From: Myxococcales bacterium
GTDB taxonomy: Bacteria > Myxococcota > Myxococcia > Myxococcales > Myxococcaceae
Assembly (NCBI GenBank): GCA_030681895.1
Contig: JAUXRI010000057.1
Span: 1-54,164, forward strand
DNA: 54,164 nt
Direction of reading: 5' to 3'
Position numbers and translations under genes: made by a program. The notes beneath the pieces are model-generated. The model was not told where the DNA came from and did not search any database. It was given only the letters and a program-made list of their open reading frames with translations. Below are positions 7,646-14,823 of the stretch, piece after piece. Each line of letters opens with the position of its first letter. Position 1 is the first letter of the stretch.

Positions 7646-9736
7646 TCAGACGACAGTGACGGGCTGGCCGACTTCCGGCTTCTTCAGCTCAGCGAGCGCT
7701 TCGGGCCCGATCAGCGCCTTCAGCTTCGCGACACCGGCGGCGTCACCCGCGTAGTTGTGTCCCGTGTGCGCGCCGAGCGCCTGCGTCACCATCGAGAGAT
7801 CGATCGACGCCGGCAGGTTGTAGCGCTTGAGGAACGTGCCCCACACCTCACGGTCGCGATAGCCCTCGTCGACGGCGAGCGACTGACCGAACGCGAGCAG
7901 ACCAGCGAGCTTCACGTCTTCGGCCGGCATGCGGATCAGGCCCTTGTCACCGAGGAAGCGGTTGAACTCGAACACCGTGATCGCCCGCAGCCCCTCTTCC
8001 GACAGGTGCGAATAGCGCGCGCTCACCGACATCACGTACTCGGTCTTGCCGTCGCGGCCCTTCTGCTCCGTGAACCGAATCAGGTCCTTCTCGCCCATCT
8101 TCGGCTCGAACCACCCGCCCGCGACCACCTTCGAGTCGGCGTTGGCGCGACCGAGAATGCCGCTGAACTCCGACAGCGTGTTCACCATGTTCGCGCTCAC
8201 CAGCACCTTGGTGCCGTCGAGCACCGAGGCATGGCGTTCCTGCTTCACCGGCTCGAGCTCGCGGCGCGTGTCTTCCGGCACCTTGAAGGTCGAGTAGTTG
8301 AAGTGCTTGTCGAGGTAGTCAGCCTGCCCGTCGTTGTCGCGGTCGAGCACCTTCTCGCGCGTCATCGTCGAGATTGGCGTGAGGTAGTTGTCCCACGTGC
8401 GGCCCCAGCCGATGTCGGCCGCGGCGTTCATCGTCTTGTGCAGGTCGGGCCAGCCCTTGCGGCCTGCGATGCCATCGACCAGCGCCATCAGCGCCTGCAC
8501 GCCCTCGCCCCGCGTCATCTGGCCGGCGCCGTCGGTGTAGAAGTTCGACGCGGCGTAGGTGGTGACGACCTGCGCGTTGCCGTACTTCTCCTTCACCTTG
8601 TCGAGCACGCCCTTGCCGACGCACAGGTTGTAGAAGAGCAGCTTGTCGTCGCCGCCCGCGGGGTTCGCCGGCCCGTTGTTCACCGAGGCCGTCATGTTGC
8701 GGCCCCAGTTCGAGTGCCCGTCGTAGCCGACGACCTGCACGTTGGGGTCGTTCATCGGCGCGAGGATGTTGGTGCCGCCTTCGCGCACCGAGATGCGGAA
8801 CTTCGTCTCACCCACGCCCGGCTTGTTGATGGTCGCCTCGTACGTCGCGACGCCCTGGTTCTCGGGGCCGACGGCCTTGAAGCCGTGACCCTTGAGGTAG
8901 TCGGTGAAGCCCTTGAAGAACTCGCCCTCGCCGACGGTCCACGAGAGGTTGACGGTCTTGTTCCCGTTGGCGAACCACTTCTCGTAGGGCGGCTGCATCG
9001 GCGCGAGCTCCTTGAGCAGCGCGTCGGCGACCTTCTTCGGCTCACCCGTCTGTGCGGCGCTCGAGTTCACGAGGTGGAAGATGAGGGTTTCACGCAAGCG
9101 CGGGTTCTTCTCGGCGCGCACGAGCGCTTCGTAGGTGCCGAGCGCCGTCTGCTGGAGCGCGGGCGTCTTCGCCGCGTTGACGAGATCGAGCAGCACCGCG
9201 CCCGCCGAGCCGCGCAGCTGCAGCGCCTGGTTCGCGTCGAGCCCCGCCGGAGGAGCGCCGTCACTCGGCACCCGCGCCAGCGCGAGCTTGAGCTGATCGA
9301 ACGTCTTCTGCTGCAGCTCCGGGGTGGCGTTGGCGAGCAGCGGCGTCTTCGAGTTGTCGGCGACCTCTCCGGCTTTGAAGAGCGCGTCGCCGAGCTCGAC
9401 GTCGTTCGCGGGCGGTTTGCCATCGGCGGCTGCCGTGAAGACGCCCGAGGCGTTGAGGAAGACGGGGCGATTCGCGCCGGACGGGTCGAGGTTGATCGTC
9501 TGACCACCAGGAGGAGGCTGCGGCGGAGGCATCGGCTCAATCAGCGCCTTGATCAGCTCCAGCGCGCCCGGCTGAAAGAGATCCTTGTGGTCCTTCATGA
9601 TGCGCTGCAGGTCGGCCTTCTCGGTCTTCGAGACGATGCCGTTCTTCTGCGCCTGCGCGACCATCGCCTTGGCTTCATCTGGCGTGATGGCGCGATCAGC
9701 GGCGGCGGTCTGGCCCATGCGACGAATCGTGGTCAT
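7646..9736 (-). CDS. Unrecognised 696-aa protein with caspase-like His/Cys blocks and an EF-hand-like loop
   Basis: The start is placed at ATG 9736 (MTTIRRMG), which has GGGGA about 10 bp upstream, rather than at 9952, where the extra N-terminus looks like non-coding Arg-rich translation. Residues 17-66 are a helical region resembling N-terminal helical domains of other large myxobacterial proteins. Around residues 335-425 a strand ending GYDGHSNWG (His341) is followed by LLFYNLCVGKG (Cys372), then a strand VVTTYAAS and a Gly/Ala helix. That order matches the His and Cys blocks of clan CD (caspase-like) peptidases. Residues 465-476 (DRDNDGQADYLD) match an EF-hand or dockerin calcium loop. No signal peptide is seen. 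The family is unknown to me and the peptidase idea is an inference. Confidence 0.8.
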   Translation of the reverse strand: MTTIRRMGQTAAADRAITPDEAKAMVAQAQKNGIVSKTEKADLQRIMKDHKDLFQPGALELIKALIEPMPPPQPPPGGQTINLDPSGANRPVFLNASGVFTAAADGKPPANDVELGDALFKAGEVADNSKTPLLANATPELQQKTFDQLKLALARVPSDGAPPAGLDANQALQLRGSAGAVLLDLVNAAKTPALQQTALGTYEALVRAEKNPRLRETLIFHLVNSSAAQTGEPKKVADALLKELAPMQPPYEKWFANGNKTVNLSWTVGEGEFFKGFTDYLKGHGFKAVGPENQGVATYEATINKPGVGETKFRISVREGGTNILAPMNDPNVQVVGYDGHSNWGRNMTASVNNGPANPAGGDDKLLFYNLCVGKGVLDKVKEKYGNAQVVTTYAASNFYTDGAGQMTRGEGVQALMALVDGIAGRKGWPDLHKTMNAAADIGWGRTWDNYLTPISTMTREKVLDRDNDGQADYLDKHFNYSTFKVPEDTRRELEPVKQERHASVLDGTKVLVSANMVNTLSEFSGILGRANADSKVVAGGWFEPKMGEKDLIRFTEQKGRDGKTEYVMSVSARYSHLSEEGLRAITVFEFNRFLGDKGLIRMPAEDVKLAGLLAFGQSLAVDEGYRDREVWGTFLKRYNLPASIDLSMVTQALGAHTGHNYAGDAAGVAKLKALIGPEALAELKKPEVGQPVTVV

Positions 9737-9902
9737 GTGGAGTTTCCCCGAGTGCTGCGAGACGTTTGCTGCATAGCACGACACCTGAACGGTCCCCGGA
9801 GCGCAGCAGCCCTGCCGAGCCCACTGTCGCCTTCGGGTGACGTCTTGAAACGCGACGGAAGTGGAGACGCGAGGTGGCACCCTCGCGCGCTCCAGAAAGC
9901 GG

Positions 9903-9994
9903 GACCGACTGGTCACGACTTTGCGCGTCATGACCCAACCCGCTGTCCTCACTGGCTCATTTTCATCCTGATTAAAATGACCAACCGGTCACGA
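9903..9994. promoter_or_regulatory. Two matching dyad sites, TetR-operator-like
   Basis: GACCGACTGGTCACGA (9903-9918) and GACCAACCGGTCACGA (9979-9994) agree at 14 of 16 bases. Each contains a GACC-N4-GGTC dyad. They lie in the 289-bp divergent region between the 696-aa gene and the M23-lectin gene, which holds no other gene. TetR-family repressors bind dyads of this kind, but no TetR gene is present in the window. Confidence 0.5.
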
Positions 9995-10025
9995 TGTTGG
10001 CACGCGGGGCGCACAACGGCCCACC

Positions 10026-11042
10026 ATGCTCCGATCCTCCATTGTGCTGATGACGGTGTTCGCGGTGGGCTGCGCTGAAGGCGTGATCACCGACGGCAAC
10101 GACTTCGAGTCCCTCGATCCCGAGACCGACGAGACGGCGACGGTGACGCAAGAGGTCCGCTGCGCACCGCGCATGAACGTCTTCCCGGTCGCCGCTCCAC
10201 ACAACATTGGCTACGACCGCGCCTCGTGTGGCACCGGCACCTGCCGCACTTCGTGCCCCGATCAGAACGCGAACTCCGACTGGAACCCGGCGGCGACGCA
10301 CAACGGCATCGACATCTTCGCCTTCCAACGCGCGCCGATGGTCGCGGTGGCCAACGGCACCATCGTTCGTGTCGGCTCGCCGAGCAGCACCTCGGGGCTC
10401 CGCGTGCGCCTTCGCGATGAGTGCGGCTGGGAGTACTACTACGGCCACATGGATCAGGCGGTCGTGCGCGAAGGTCAGACCGTCACTGCGGGCCAGCTCA
10501 TCGGATACATGGGCCGCACCGGAACGGGCTCGACGCACCTGCACTTCAACGTCTCGCCGGACGGCGTCTACAAGCGCGACATCAACCCGTTCGAGCTCCT
10601 CCGCTCGACGTCTCCGACGGCGTGCCGTGCCGCACCGGCACCGACGCCGGCTCCCACCCCGACGCCTGCGCCGACGCCGACTCCGGCCCCTGCTCCCGTG
10701 GCCGGCTGTGGACGGCTGATGCCCGGCGAGTCGCTCGGCGTTGGGCAGAGCAAGGCCTCGTGCGACGGGCGCTTCGCGCTGGCGATGCAGGGCGACGGAA
10801 ACCTGGTGCTCTACCAGGCCGGCCGCGCGCTCTGGGCGACGATGACCAACGGCCGCGGAGGTGCGCTCGCCGCGATGCAGGGCGACGGGAACTTCGTCGT
10901 GTACACCGCTGGTGGCTCCCCGCTGTTCCACACCGGCACGTCGCGCTTCGCCGGCGCCTGGCTCGCGATTCAGAACGACGGAAACCTCGTCGTGTACCAG
11001 GGCACGACGCCGCGCTGGGCGTCGAACACCGGAGGGCGCTGA
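10026..11042 (+). CDS. Lipoprotein M23 endopeptidase fused to bulb-type lectin domain
   Basis: A 338-aa protein. Residues 1-16 form a lipoprotein signal with lipobox AVGC (Cys16). Residues about 85-195 are an M23/LytM domain with the zinc ligands His92 and Asp96 (HNGID) and His173 (HLH, 171-173), plus His141, so all catalytic positions are present. A linker of alternating Pro, Thr and Ala covers about 203-226. Residues 228-338 form a B-lectin (GNA-like) domain with three sugar-site motifs of the form QxDGNxVxY (MQGDGNLVLY, MQGDGNFVVY, IQNDGNLVVY). It should cleave peptidoglycan cross-links, with the lectin targeting mannose-type or cell-wall glycans. It converges with the collagen-like lipoprotein gene with a 7-bp gap. 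Confidence 0.9.
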   Translation: MLRSSIVLMTVFAVGCAEGVITDGNDFESLDPETDETATVTQEVRCAPRMNVFPVAAPHNIGYDRASCGTGTCRTSCPDQNANSDWNPAATHNGIDIFAFQRAPMVAVANGTIVRVGSPSSTSGLRVRLRDECGWEYYYGHMDQAVVREGQTVTAGQLIGYMGRTGTGSTHLHFNVSPDGVYKRDINPFELLRSTSPTACRAAPAPTPAPTPTPAPTPTPAPAPVAGCGRLMPGESLGVGQSKASCDGRFALAMQGDGNLVLYQAGRALWATMTNGRGGALAAMQGDGNFVVYTAGGSPLFHTGTSRFAGAWLAIQNDGNLVVYQGTTPRWASNTGGR

Positions 11043-11049
11043 GCCGACG

Positions 11050-13482
11050 TCAGAACGTCCAGCTCTGGGTGACGTCGAAGAGGTCGATCATGACGGAGCC
11101 CTTCTGGCCGCGGATCATGCCTGCGCCAGGAGAGACATCGATGCCCTGAGGGGCCGGTGTGGTGACGACGGTGCGCGCCCGCGAGGAGTTCGCCCTGATG
11201 GTGCCCCCATTTCCGCCGCGACCGGTCTGAAGCGCAGCACCTGCGCCGCGCGCCACCAGGTTGCCCTCGATGCGAACCTGGTCTCCCGAGAGATCGATGC
11301 GCCCGCCGTTGCCGGGCTGGGACGAAACGCTCCCTCCCATGCCAGGGCTCGAGACGTCGATGGCGCTCGCCGTCAGCAGCGTCCCGCGTCTCGCTCCCGC
11401 CAGGACGGTGCCGCCCACTCCGCTTTCGCCCGAAGCACCGGACCCGCCGCGCGCGTCGACGCTCCCGAGGGTGACGGAGCGCTCGCCTCGTACCGTGAGC
11501 GCCCCCCCGCCACCGCCAAGCGGCCCAGCACCTCCCGAGAGTCGAAGAGTGCCCGTCACCTCGACCCGCTCCCATGGCTGACCCCATGAAGTGAAGAGCG
11601 ACTCGATCTTGATCACGCCGCCCTCACCGCCGGTCTGGGTCGTCACCAGCGAGGTCGTCTCGCCGCCACGGGCGTCGACGTCAGGAGCGAAGACGATGGC
11701 GCCTCCGGGAGTGGTCTCGCCACCCCTCGCAGTCATCTCCACCAGCAACTGACCACCGCGCGCGGAGGAGGTGCCGGCCCCACCGCGGAGATCGACCGAC
11801 GCGTAGCCCAGCAGAACGAGCTCGCCGCCCTGTGAAGCGTCGATGTTCCACACGTTGACCCCGCCTGCGGCGCCGCCCTCCTCCCCGTCAGCCCCCGAGA
11901 CATCGAGCGAGCCCGACACGAAGGCTGATTCTTCGCGGACGAGGCGAGAAAGGAGCTCGATGCGGCCCCCCTGTCCGCCACGCCCACCAGGAGCGGCGCC
12001 ACCGCGTGCTCGCAGGTCCGCATCGTTCACGAGGACATTGGCGCCGAGCCGAATGATGCCCCCTTCGCCGCCGCGGCAGCTGACGCATGGCGTGGCGGTG
12101 ATCCGCGAACCATTGGAGACGATGGAGCCGCGATTCTTCACCACGCCAGAGCCCGTCCCGACGGCCACGTCACCACCTCGCACCCCGAATTCACCCTGCT
12201 GGGCGCCGACGAGCTCGCCGGCCGAGGCGTCGATGTTGGCCGCGTTGAAGACAGACCCGGACAAGATGACGCCTCCAGGCGTCGTCACGTTCAGATCCGA
12301 CGAGGTGCCGCCGAGCGCCCGCATCACCCCCTCGGCGTAGATGACTGACGCCATGAGTCGCAAGGAACCACCGCGATGCGGATTTGCGCCGGTCGCGCGT
12401 GCGCTCACGTCGATCGTGCCCCTCGTGATGATCACCCGCGCAGTGAGATCGACGTCCACTTGATTTGGAGGCGTCGAGCCGTCGATGAAGCCCGACGAGC
12501 CGATGACGAGTTCGTCGCAGAAGAGGTCGAGGATCGATACCGGAGGATCGCCGGCCACCGTGACGGTCCCATCGAGCTGACAGCGACCGAGCACCTCCAC
12601 GCCATATCCATCGCTCGAGCGAGTCGGGAGCGTGAGGCTCGCACCAGCAGCAACGACGAGCGACGACGCAACCTGGGGCATGCCGCCACCTCCAGGGCTG
12701 ACGTAGAGCCACGACTGATCGCCAGTAACAAAGAGAGTGCCCATCGGGAGCAGTGCGCCGGCGGACGTTGAGGCCACCCGTGAAACGACGACGTTCCCCG
12801 TGACGACTACGGGCGTCGGCCCCGGAACGAGCGGGAGCAACGTCGGAATCGTGAACGAGGCATCAGCACGGCCCGTCTTCCACACCTTCAGATGACCGCC
12901 GTTCGTCGGGCGCGAGTCGATGCTGACGGTTCCTCCGCTACCACCCGAGTACAGCGAACCATTGCCACCGGCCGCGCGAATCACGAACGTTCCCGCAGCA
13001 CCGGGTGGCGGGGTGAGCGAGCCCACCCGCCCATCATCGCCGCCGCAGACGACTTCTTCCGACGTCACCTCCTGCGGCTGCAGCACGCCGTCGGCAGGAA
13101 CACCGCCGTCGCCGCCAGAATCGAGCCCGGCGGACACGAGCACTCCACCTCGTGGACAACGAGCGTCACCGACGGGCAAGCGCGCCTGGCGAAGCAGGGT
13201 CGTCGCGCCGTTCCTCCCATCAACGCCTCCGCGACCGTCACTGCCGTTCTGTCCATCGGCCCCGTTCTGTCCATCGGCCCCGTTCTGCCCGTCACGCCCG
13301 TTGGTCGCGTTGGTGCCGGGAGCGCCGGGAGTGCCGTTGCAGACGAGCTCGGTCGTCGATCCTGAGGTGACCCGCACGCCGCCGGTCGGGCACTCGGCAC
13401 CCGGCTCGACTTTCGCGACCGACACCGAACCTTGATTGCACGCACAGCACACCACTGCCGCGATGAGGACGACGAAGCGCAT
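11050..13482 (-). CDS. Collagen-like, glycine-rich surface lipoprotein
   Basis: An 810-aa protein with an N-terminal hydrophobic segment ending in Cys12, Cys13 and Cys15, so a lipoprotein is likely although the lipobox is ambiguous. A block with ECPTGGVRVTSG and LVCNGTPG, and a second with CPRGGVLVSAG and VVCGG, resemble DUF7151-type Cys modules. Between them, residues about 50-92 are a collagen-like Gly-x-y run containing repeated DGQNGA units. From about residue 160 onward the protein is Gly/Ser/Val-rich with repeated GGxV and IxxxG beta-strand patterns, suggesting a long beta-helix or fibre. GGGGGAG stands 3 bp before ATG 13482. Its role is probably structural on the cell surface. Confidence 0.8.
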   Translation of the reverse strand: MRFVVLIAAVVCCACNQGSVSVAKVEPGAECPTGGVRVTSGSTTELVCNGTPGAPGTNATNGRDGQNGADGQNGADGQNGSDGRGGVDGRNGATTLLRQARLPVGDARCPRGGVLVSAGLDSGGDGGVPADGVLQPQEVTSEEVVCGGDDGRVGSLTPPPGAAGTFVIRAAGGNGSLYSGGSGGTVSIDSRPTNGGHLKVWKTGRADASFTIPTLLPLVPGPTPVVVTGNVVVSRVASTSAGALLPMGTLFVTGDQSWLYVSPGGGGMPQVASSLVVAAGASLTLPTRSSDGYGVEVLGRCQLDGTVTVAGDPPVSILDLFCDELVIGSSGFIDGSTPPNQVDVDLTARVIITRGTIDVSARATGANPHRGGSLRLMASVIYAEGVMRALGGTSSDLNVTTPGGVILSGSVFNAANIDASAGELVGAQQGEFGVRGGDVAVGTGSGVVKNRGSIVSNGSRITATPCVSCRGGEGGIIRLGANVLVNDADLRARGGAAPGGRGGQGGRIELLSRLVREESAFVSGSLDVSGADGEEGGAAGGVNVWNIDASQGGELVLLGYASVDLRGGAGTSSARGGQLLVEMTARGGETTPGGAIVFAPDVDARGGETTSLVTTQTGGEGGVIKIESLFTSWGQPWERVEVTGTLRLSGGAGPLGGGGGALTVRGERSVTLGSVDARGGSGASGESGVGGTVLAGARRGTLLTASAIDVSSPGMGGSVSSQPGNGGRIDLSGDQVRIEGNLVARGAGAALQTGRGGNGGTIRANSSRARTVVTTPAPQGIDVSPGAGMIRGQKGSVMIDLFDVTQSWTF

Positions 13483-13542
13483 GGACTCCCCCTGTGAAGG
13501 AGGTCGTCTTCACACCGCTTCCGGGCTGAGTTCCAGAGGCCT

Positions 13543-14382
13543 TTAGAAGCGCCAGTCGATCAACGACACGTTCGCGCCGACCGAGAAGCCTGAGCTGGTC
13601 GGCCCGATGAGCGGCGTGGGCGTCGGAATGCCAAGAGCCAGCGCTCCGGTCTTCGGGTCGCGGCTCGCCATCGCCGGCCTGAAGCGGGGCTGCTTGGTGA
13701 AGTTGAGCACGACCATCTGAATCAGCGGCACGGCGACGATGGATCCGATGAGGAGCACCGCGTCGTTCCCACACCCTGATGGAATCGAGCTGCCGCCAGT
13801 CGGCGTTCCGACGGGACAGGTGGTGCTGTTGCGAACGATCGCGCCGCCACCCGCCAGGTACGTCAGCCCGAGCACGGCAGCTTGCGCCGCGAGACCAGCC
13901 AGGGCCGCCGGCCACATCTCCGAGGTGTAGTTGCGACTCCCATTCGCGATCGAGACCTGGGTCTGCGCGATCGCCAGAGGCGCACTACCGAAGAGGAGCG
14001 CGGCGATCACGGTGCCGATCACCGGGTCTGCGCTGAGCAGGCCTCCGTTCGAGAAGCCGAGGAGGAAGAACGGCAGAATGAGGATGCCTGCCGCGGTCAG
14101 CATGCCGAACAGCGACTCGCTCACCATCAACCCGACCTCGGGCCCGGGCGGCTCCTTCGGCGTCTGCGGCCCGTACGGCAGATACGGCTTCGCGGTCGGC
14201 GTGTTGCTCGGCGGGGCCGGCGTGCCGTAGTGCCCATCGATGGGCGGCGGAGCGGGCGGCGCGTTCGGGTCAGTCACCTGCTCCGGCGCAGGCACCAGGG
14301 GCGGAGGGGACCAGCCTGGCGTCTGTGCTCGCGCCAACATGGGCACCAGCAGGGCAACCAGCAGGTAGCTCATCCACTTCAT
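13543..14382 (-). CDS. Proline-rich membrane protein of unknown function
   Basis: A 279-aa protein. Residues 1-19 are a signal peptide (cleavage probably after ARA-Q). Residues 20-85 are extremely Pro-rich, followed by three or four hydrophobic segments (around 95-115, 122-140, 160-182 and 207-228) and a short beta-like C-terminus. GGAG lies 7 bp before the ATG. The stop is 60 bp before the start of the collagen-like lipoprotein gene in the same direction, so the pair may be cotranscribed. I do not recognise a family. It could be a cell-envelope scaffold or an accessory of the neighbouring lipoprotein. Confidence 0.7.
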   Translation of the reverse strand: MKWMSYLLVALLVPMLARAQTPGWSPPPLVPAPEQVTDPNAPPAPPPIDGHYGTPAPPSNTPTAKPYLPYGPQTPKEPPGPEVGLMVSESLFGMLTAAGILILPFFLLGFSNGGLLSADPVIGTVIAALLFGSAPLAIAQTQVSIANGSRNYTSEMWPAALAGLAAQAAVLGLTYLAGGGAIVRNSTTCPVGTPTGGSSIPSGCGNDAVLLIGSIVAVPLIQMVVLNFTKQPRFRPAMASRDPKTGALALGIPTPTPLIGPTSSGFSVGANVSLIDWRF

Positions 14383-14421
14383 GACACGCTCCGTGAGAGG
14401 CAGTTGCCGGCCGGGGCCTCT

Positions 14422-14808
14422 TCAGATCACAGCAACAGCATCAATCTCGACTTGAGCCCCTCTTGGCAAGGCGCTGACCTGAACGGTCGCCCGGGCGGGT
14501 GGGTTCGACGGGAACGACTTCGCGTACACCTCGTTCACCTTCCCGAAGTCATTCAAATCGACCAGGAAGATGCCGCACCGCACGACGTTCGCAAACGAGG
14601 CGCCCGCCTTCTTGAGCACCGCCTCGAGGTTCTTCATCACGCGCTCAGTCTGCGCGGTGATGTCGCCGTCGACCATCTTCCCCGTCACTGGATCGAGCGG
14701 AATCTGGCCCGACAGGAACACCATTCGGCCTGACGGCACCGAGACGGCCTGCGAGTACGGCCCGATCGCCGCGGGAGCCCCATCGGTCTGAATCGTTTCA
14801 CGCGTCAT
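14422..14808 (-). CDS. ridA: RidA family enamine/imine deaminase
   Basis: A 128-aa protein with the full RidA (YjgF/YER057c) length and motifs: AIGPYSQAV near the N-terminus, FLSGQIPLDP, and the C-terminal PARATVQVSALPRGAQVEIDAVAV, which contains the substrate-carboxylate-binding Arg. RidA hydrolyses reactive 2-aminoacrylate and related imines formed by PLP enzymes in the cytosol. GGAG lies 6 bp upstream of ATG 14808. The gene starts 15 bp after the stop of rel in the same direction, so the two share an operon. Confidence 0.95.
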   Translation of the reverse strand: MTRETIQTDGAPAAIGPYSQAVSVPSGRMVFLSGQIPLDPVTGKMVDGDITAQTERVMKNLEAVLKKAGASFANVVRCGIFLVDLNDFGKVNEVYAKSFPSNPPARATVQVSALPRGAQVEIDAVAVI

Positions 14809-14823
14809 GTGAACTCCGTCTTG

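Noticed and set aside
9736..9952. Upstream extension of the caspase-like gene to 9952
   Set aside because: The added 72 residues are Arg/Val-rich and unlike the rest; ATG 9736 has a GGGGA ribosome binding signal and a natural N-terminus.
9997..10014. Sigma-54-like TGGCACGCGGGGCGC before the M23-lectin gene
   Set aside because: The -12 half lacks TTGC, so only the -24 half matches.
7757..10078. A 773-aa plus-strand frame opposite the caspase-like gene
   Set aside because: Its composition is that of an antisense shadow, and it crosses the divergent promoter region.
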